Source of the DNA: an uncultured Solobacterium sp.
GTDB lineage: Bacteria; Bacillota_I; Bacilli_A; Erysipelotrichales; Erysipelotrichaceae
Direction of reading: 5' to 3'
Assembly (NCBI GenBank): GCA_900546285.1
Contig: URCJ01000010.1
Location: 1-42,841, forward strand
DNA length: 42,841 nt
Shown here: in pieces, positions 40,191-42,841 of the stretch
How positions within the stretch are numbered: the first letter of the stretch is position 1
Layout: every line of letters starts with the position of its first letter
Program-made: the position numbers and the translations under genes
Notes under the pieces: model-generated
Told to the model about the DNA's origin: nothing
The model's input: the letters and a program-made list of their open reading frames with translations, nothing else
The model's database searches: none

Positions 40191-41675
40191 CTAATTTAAA
40201 GCCTTCTTCAACACTTCAAGATTAGCTTCCATGATTGATAAATAAGTATCACCTTCCAAGATTCTTCCCTGCATTGAGTTTAAAGTCAAAATCTCTTGAT
40301 TCTTGTTTTCAGTATTCTTAATGATTGTTTCCGCAATCTTATGATTATTACCCTCTATTGTCAAAATACTTGTTAAACCCAATTCATCTAACTTCTTAGC
40401 TAAAAAAGTAATCGTATTAAAACTAGCTTCACTCTCACTTGTACAACCCGCAAAAGCTGCATAATAATTTAAATTATAATCATCAACTAAATATCTAAAT
40501 GGGAAACGATCGCCAAATACCAAAGTATCATTCTTAGCATTATCAACAACATCCTTATACTTAGCATCCAACATTTCTAATTTCTTAATATATTCTTCAG
40601 CATTCGATTCATATATTTCTTGATTACTAGAATCTAATTGACACAATACTTCCTTAATAGCCTCAACACACTTCTTAGCATTTCTTAAAGATAACCAGAT
40701 GTGCTCGTCAGATTCTTCCCCATCAGATTCGTGCCCATCATGCCCCTCTAAATGCTCACAGATTTCCTCTCCATCCATATCCATTGGAAAGAACGTAGGC
40801 CAAGAATTTTCAGGATCAACAATCGCATCAAAACTTTCGTTACTCATTCTAATATGAAAATGCTCTGCGTTAGCTGGTTCAATCATATGGTCATTAAATT
40901 CAATATACTTTGGTGCATCAGTATCCATATTCTCAGCTTCAAAGCGATACATTGCTGCCTTAGTTCCTGTAGACCAATTCTGAATATAATAACCTACATA
41001 TTTGTAATCAGAGCCAACTTTAGTGCCATCATTATAGGTAAAATCGATATGATCACCTTTTATTTCAATGCTTGCGATATCTGTTTTATATCCATTTAAA
41101 TAATAAGTCTTATACTCATCAGCACTCGTTTCACCATCTTTTGCCATTGATTCAAAAGCTTTATCTAAAGTTCCATCTAGTGCAAAAGGATAAGCTGATT
41201 GCCATTCACCATTCCAATCAGATAAACTTCTATCTTCTACTTCATCATCCTTGAAGGTAGAAACCTCTTTACTATGATCGTGTTCATCCTCCATACCCTC
41301 AACAATCTCTTCGTTCTTTACATCTTCCCCTAGAACTTCCATTAAATTAATTACTTTTACATTCTTATCAAGATTCTTTAAAGCATCCTCAACCCGCTCA
41401 TCAGATTCGCCACCAACATACATAAACACATCGGCATTATTAATCTTCGCAATATCTTCAATACTAGGTTGATAACTATGTAAATCAACACCATTATTAA
41501 GAAGAACCTCAACATCTACATCAACATCACCCAATACTCCTCTTACCCAATCATAGATAGGAAAGGTAGTAGCAACAACCTTCAACTTATTATCATTATC
41601 ATTTTTCTTATCACAGCCACTTAAAACACTAAGCACCATCAAAGCACTTAGTAATAAAACAATTATTCTTTTCAT
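40191..41675 (-). CDS. ZnuA-type binding lipoprotein with inserted ZinT domain
   Basis: 494 residues. Signal and lipobox: LSVLSGC (Cys21). The ZnuA-like N-lobe includes DLHSYQPS (H66). About residues 138-309 are a ZinT (YodA) domain: LSDWNGEWQSAYPFALDG, then the zinc triad H263, H272, H274 (NDHM and HFHI). It replaces the His-rich loop normally found here, and acidic/His stretches flank it. ZnuA then resumes with DEHIWLSLRNA (H325) and DRFPFRYLVDDY. In streptococcal AdcA the ZinT domain is C-terminal instead. Likely captures zinc outside and passes it to ZnuB. Confidence 0.9.
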   Translation of the reverse strand: MKRIIVLLLSALMVLSVLSGCDKKNDNDNKLKVVATTFPIYDWVRGVLGDVDVDVEVLLNNGVDLHSYQPSIEDIAKINNADVFMYVGGESDERVEDALKNLDKNVKVINLMEVLGEDVKNEEIVEGMEDEHDHSKEVSTFKDDEVEDRSLSDWNGEWQSAYPFALDGTLDKAFESMAKDGETSADEYKTYYLNGYKTDIASIEIKGDHIDFTYNDGTKVGSDYKYVGYYIQNWSTGTKAAMYRFEAENMDTDAPKYIEFNDHMIEPANAEHFHIRMSNESFDAIVDPENSWPTFFPMDMDGEEICEHLEGHDGHESDGEESDEHIWLSLRNAKKCVEAIKEVLCQLDSSNQEIYESNAEEYIKKLEMLDAKYKDVVDNAKNDTLVFGDRFPFRYLVDDYNLNYYAAFAGCTSESEASFNTITFLAKKLDELGLTSILTIEGNNHKIAETIIKNTENKNQEILTLNSMQGRILEGDTYLSIMEANLEVLKKALN

Positions 41676-41727
41676 TAATCTTTTTTACCTCCAAATCAAT
41701 ATTTATTTATTTAAAAAATACTAATTA

Positions 41728-42021
41728 TCAACTTAGAAGTTTTATCTTTAAAGATGTTAAAGTACAACCTTCAATACTATATAAACAAGGATACTCATCC
41801 TTACTTAAAATATGTTTAACAACTACACCAGCAACAATAACTATTACCAGTGGCATAGTCTTTAAAGACTTTACACAAAGCTCAATTTGGTAACAAGTTT
41901 GACACTCTTCACCAATACATTCATGACTTGTTTTAATTGCCACAAAAAAGACAGAATAAAGAATTACAAACAACATTGTAATAGTACTCAATAATCTATA
42001 AACCTTTCTTCTATCCATCAT
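41728..42021 (-). CDS. Small Cys-rich membrane protein of the zinc operon
   Basis: 97 residues with two hydrophobic segments (about 10-31 and 56-72) separated by a loop HECIGEECQTCYQIELC. Similar small membrane proteins with H-C-x(4)-C-x-x-C loops occur in Firmicutes zinc-uptake loci, from general knowledge. It may bind or buffer metal at the membrane; function is unproved. It lies 9 nt after the ZIP gene, with no clear ribosome binding site. The 52-nt gap after it shows a weak promoter-like sequence only. Confidence 0.65.
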   Translation of the reverse strand: MMDRRKVYRLLSTITMLFVILYSVFFVAIKTSHECIGEECQTCYQIELCVKSLKTMPLVIVIVAGVVVKHILSKDEYPCLYSIEGCTLTSLKIKLLS

Positions 42022-42030
42022 TTCTATATT

Positions 42031-42825
42031 TTATCCTAAAGCCACATCCAAAACCATCATCAAGACAAAACCAATAGCTGTAGCTACAGTACCAATATTA
42101 GAATGTTCACCTGCCTGTGCTTCTGGAATAAGTTCTTCAACAACTACATAAATCATTGCCCCAGCCGCAAAAGACAACATATATGGTAATAATGGTGTAA
42201 TCAATGAAGTTAATAGAATAGTTAAGATAGCACCAATTGGCTCTACTATACCTGACATAGCACCATATAAGAAAGACTTCTTCTTAGACATCCCTTCACT
42301 ATTTAAAGGTGCTGATACAATGGCTCCTTCTGGAAAATTCTGTATCGCAATGCCCATCGCTAAAGTAAGGGCAGCAGCAGGAGTTACAACCTCACTGCCT
42401 TTAAGCATTGCCGCCAACACTACACCAACCGCCATTCCTTCTGGAATATTATGAAGGGTAACCGCTAGTACCAACATAAATGATTTATTTAACTTAGAAG
42501 GCAAACCTTCAGGCTTATCATTATTTAAATGTAAATGTGGAATAATCGTATCCAACAACAACAAAAATAAGATACCAACCATAAAACCAACAGCGGCAGG
42601 AATCCATTTAATACCGCTAGCCATATCAATAGATGGAATTAATAAGGACCAAACAGAGGCCGCAATCATCACACCAGAGGCAAAACCTAATAATACCTTC
42701 TCTACTTTTTTATCCATATCTTTCTTTAAGATAAAGATCATACTACAACCTAGTGTTGTACCTACTAATGGTAATAGTAAACCCACTACCAATTGATATA
42801 TATAATTACTCATAATTTTTACCAT
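42031..42825 (-). CDS. ZIP-family divalent metal transporter
   Basis: 264 residues with about eight membrane segments. The ZIP metal-binding motifs are present: HNIPEGMAVGV in helix IV and NFPEGAIVSAPL in helix V, with a His/Asn-rich loop after IIPHLHLNNDKPEG. Imports zinc or iron. The ATG at 42825 has AAAGG 7 nt upstream; an alternative start at 42813 lacks one. It heads the zinc operon in this window, whose promoter lies beyond the window edge. Confidence 0.9.
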   Translation of the reverse strand: MVKIMSNYIYQLVVGLLLPLVGTTLGCSMIFILKKDMDKKVEKVLLGFASGVMIAASVWSLLIPSIDMASGIKWIPAAVGFMVGILFLLLLDTIIPHLHLNNDKPEGLPSKLNKSFMLVLAVTLHNIPEGMAVGVVLAAMLKGSEVVTPAAALTLAMGIAIQNFPEGAIVSAPLNSEGMSKKKSFLYGAMSGIVEPIGAILTILLTSLITPLLPYMLSFAAGAMIYVVVEELIPEAQAGEHSNIGTVATAIGFVLMMVLDVALG

Positions 42826-42841
42826 TAAGGCGCCTTTCTGT

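Noticed and set aside
40752..41254. Plus-strand His/Leu-rich ORFs opposite the ZnuA-ZinT gene
   Set aside because: They mirror Asp/Glu/Lys codons of the opposite strand and have no ribosome binding site.
41676..41727. Promoter TTGATA-17-AAATAA ahead of the ZnuA-ZinT gene
   Set aside because: The -10 is poor and the -35 overlaps the preceding stop codon; the gap is easily explained as intra-operonic.

Overview
The window is a low-GC Bacillota (Firmicutes) chromosome segment. Gene order and proteins point to the Erysipelotrichia or a neighbouring lineage. There is no rpsD between rpsK and rpoA (Bacilli-like rather than Clostridia-like). Ribosomal protein S14 is the zinc (type Z) form. rpmD (L30) is missing from the spc region. 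RpoB carries Asn at the E. coli His526 position, as reported for naturally rifampicin-insensitive mollicutes. Almost all genes lie on the minus strand. The taxon is an inference from these traits, not a search result.

Layout from low to high coordinates. 1-1615: a TnpB-only IS200/IS605-type element with a structured right end that is a candidate guide-RNA (omegaRNA) source, next to an operator-like promoter firing out of the window. 1675-2871: pepT. 2958-17013: one uninterrupted 29-gene run transcribed leftward, rpsJ-rplC-rplD-rplW-rplB-rpsS-rplV-rpsC-rplP-rpmC-rpsQ-rplN-rplX-rplE-rpsN-rpsH-rplF-rplR-rpsE-rplO-secY-adk-map-infA-rpmJ-rpsM-rpsK-rpoA-rplQ. It is driven by a clear promoter and structured leader at 17014-17181. 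17419-18114: a Sel1-repeat protein where rpsL-rpsG-fusA-tuf often sit. 18189-27705: rplJ-rplL-rsmC-like-rpoB-rpoC with a recognisable L10 attenuation leader upstream and a strong terminator downstream.

27918-32686 is the most unusual block. A minus-strand operon encodes an XRE-type repressor, an 800-residue M48-like metallopeptidase fused to a long uncharacterised region, a TerB-like protein and a Gly/Ala-zipper membrane protein. It faces a 53-residue ORF across a palindromic operator that overlaps the operon's -35 element. This looks like a regulated protease/membrane-effector module, possibly stress or phage defence; its function is not established by the sequence.

32724-35985 is a lipoprotein cluster containing two diverged copies of one small uncharacterised cytoplasmic protein, each followed by a lipoprotein gene. 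36186-36971 encodes an NTF2/SnoaL-like domain fused to a LytTR DNA-binding domain. 36980-38184 is a marR-TSUP permease operon with an operator array. 38260-42825 is a zinc/manganese uptake operon: ZIP transporter, small Cys-rich membrane protein, a ZnuA lipoprotein with a ZinT domain inserted into its metal loop, ZnuC, ZnuB and a small lipoprotein. No rRNA, tRNA or CRISPR array was seen.
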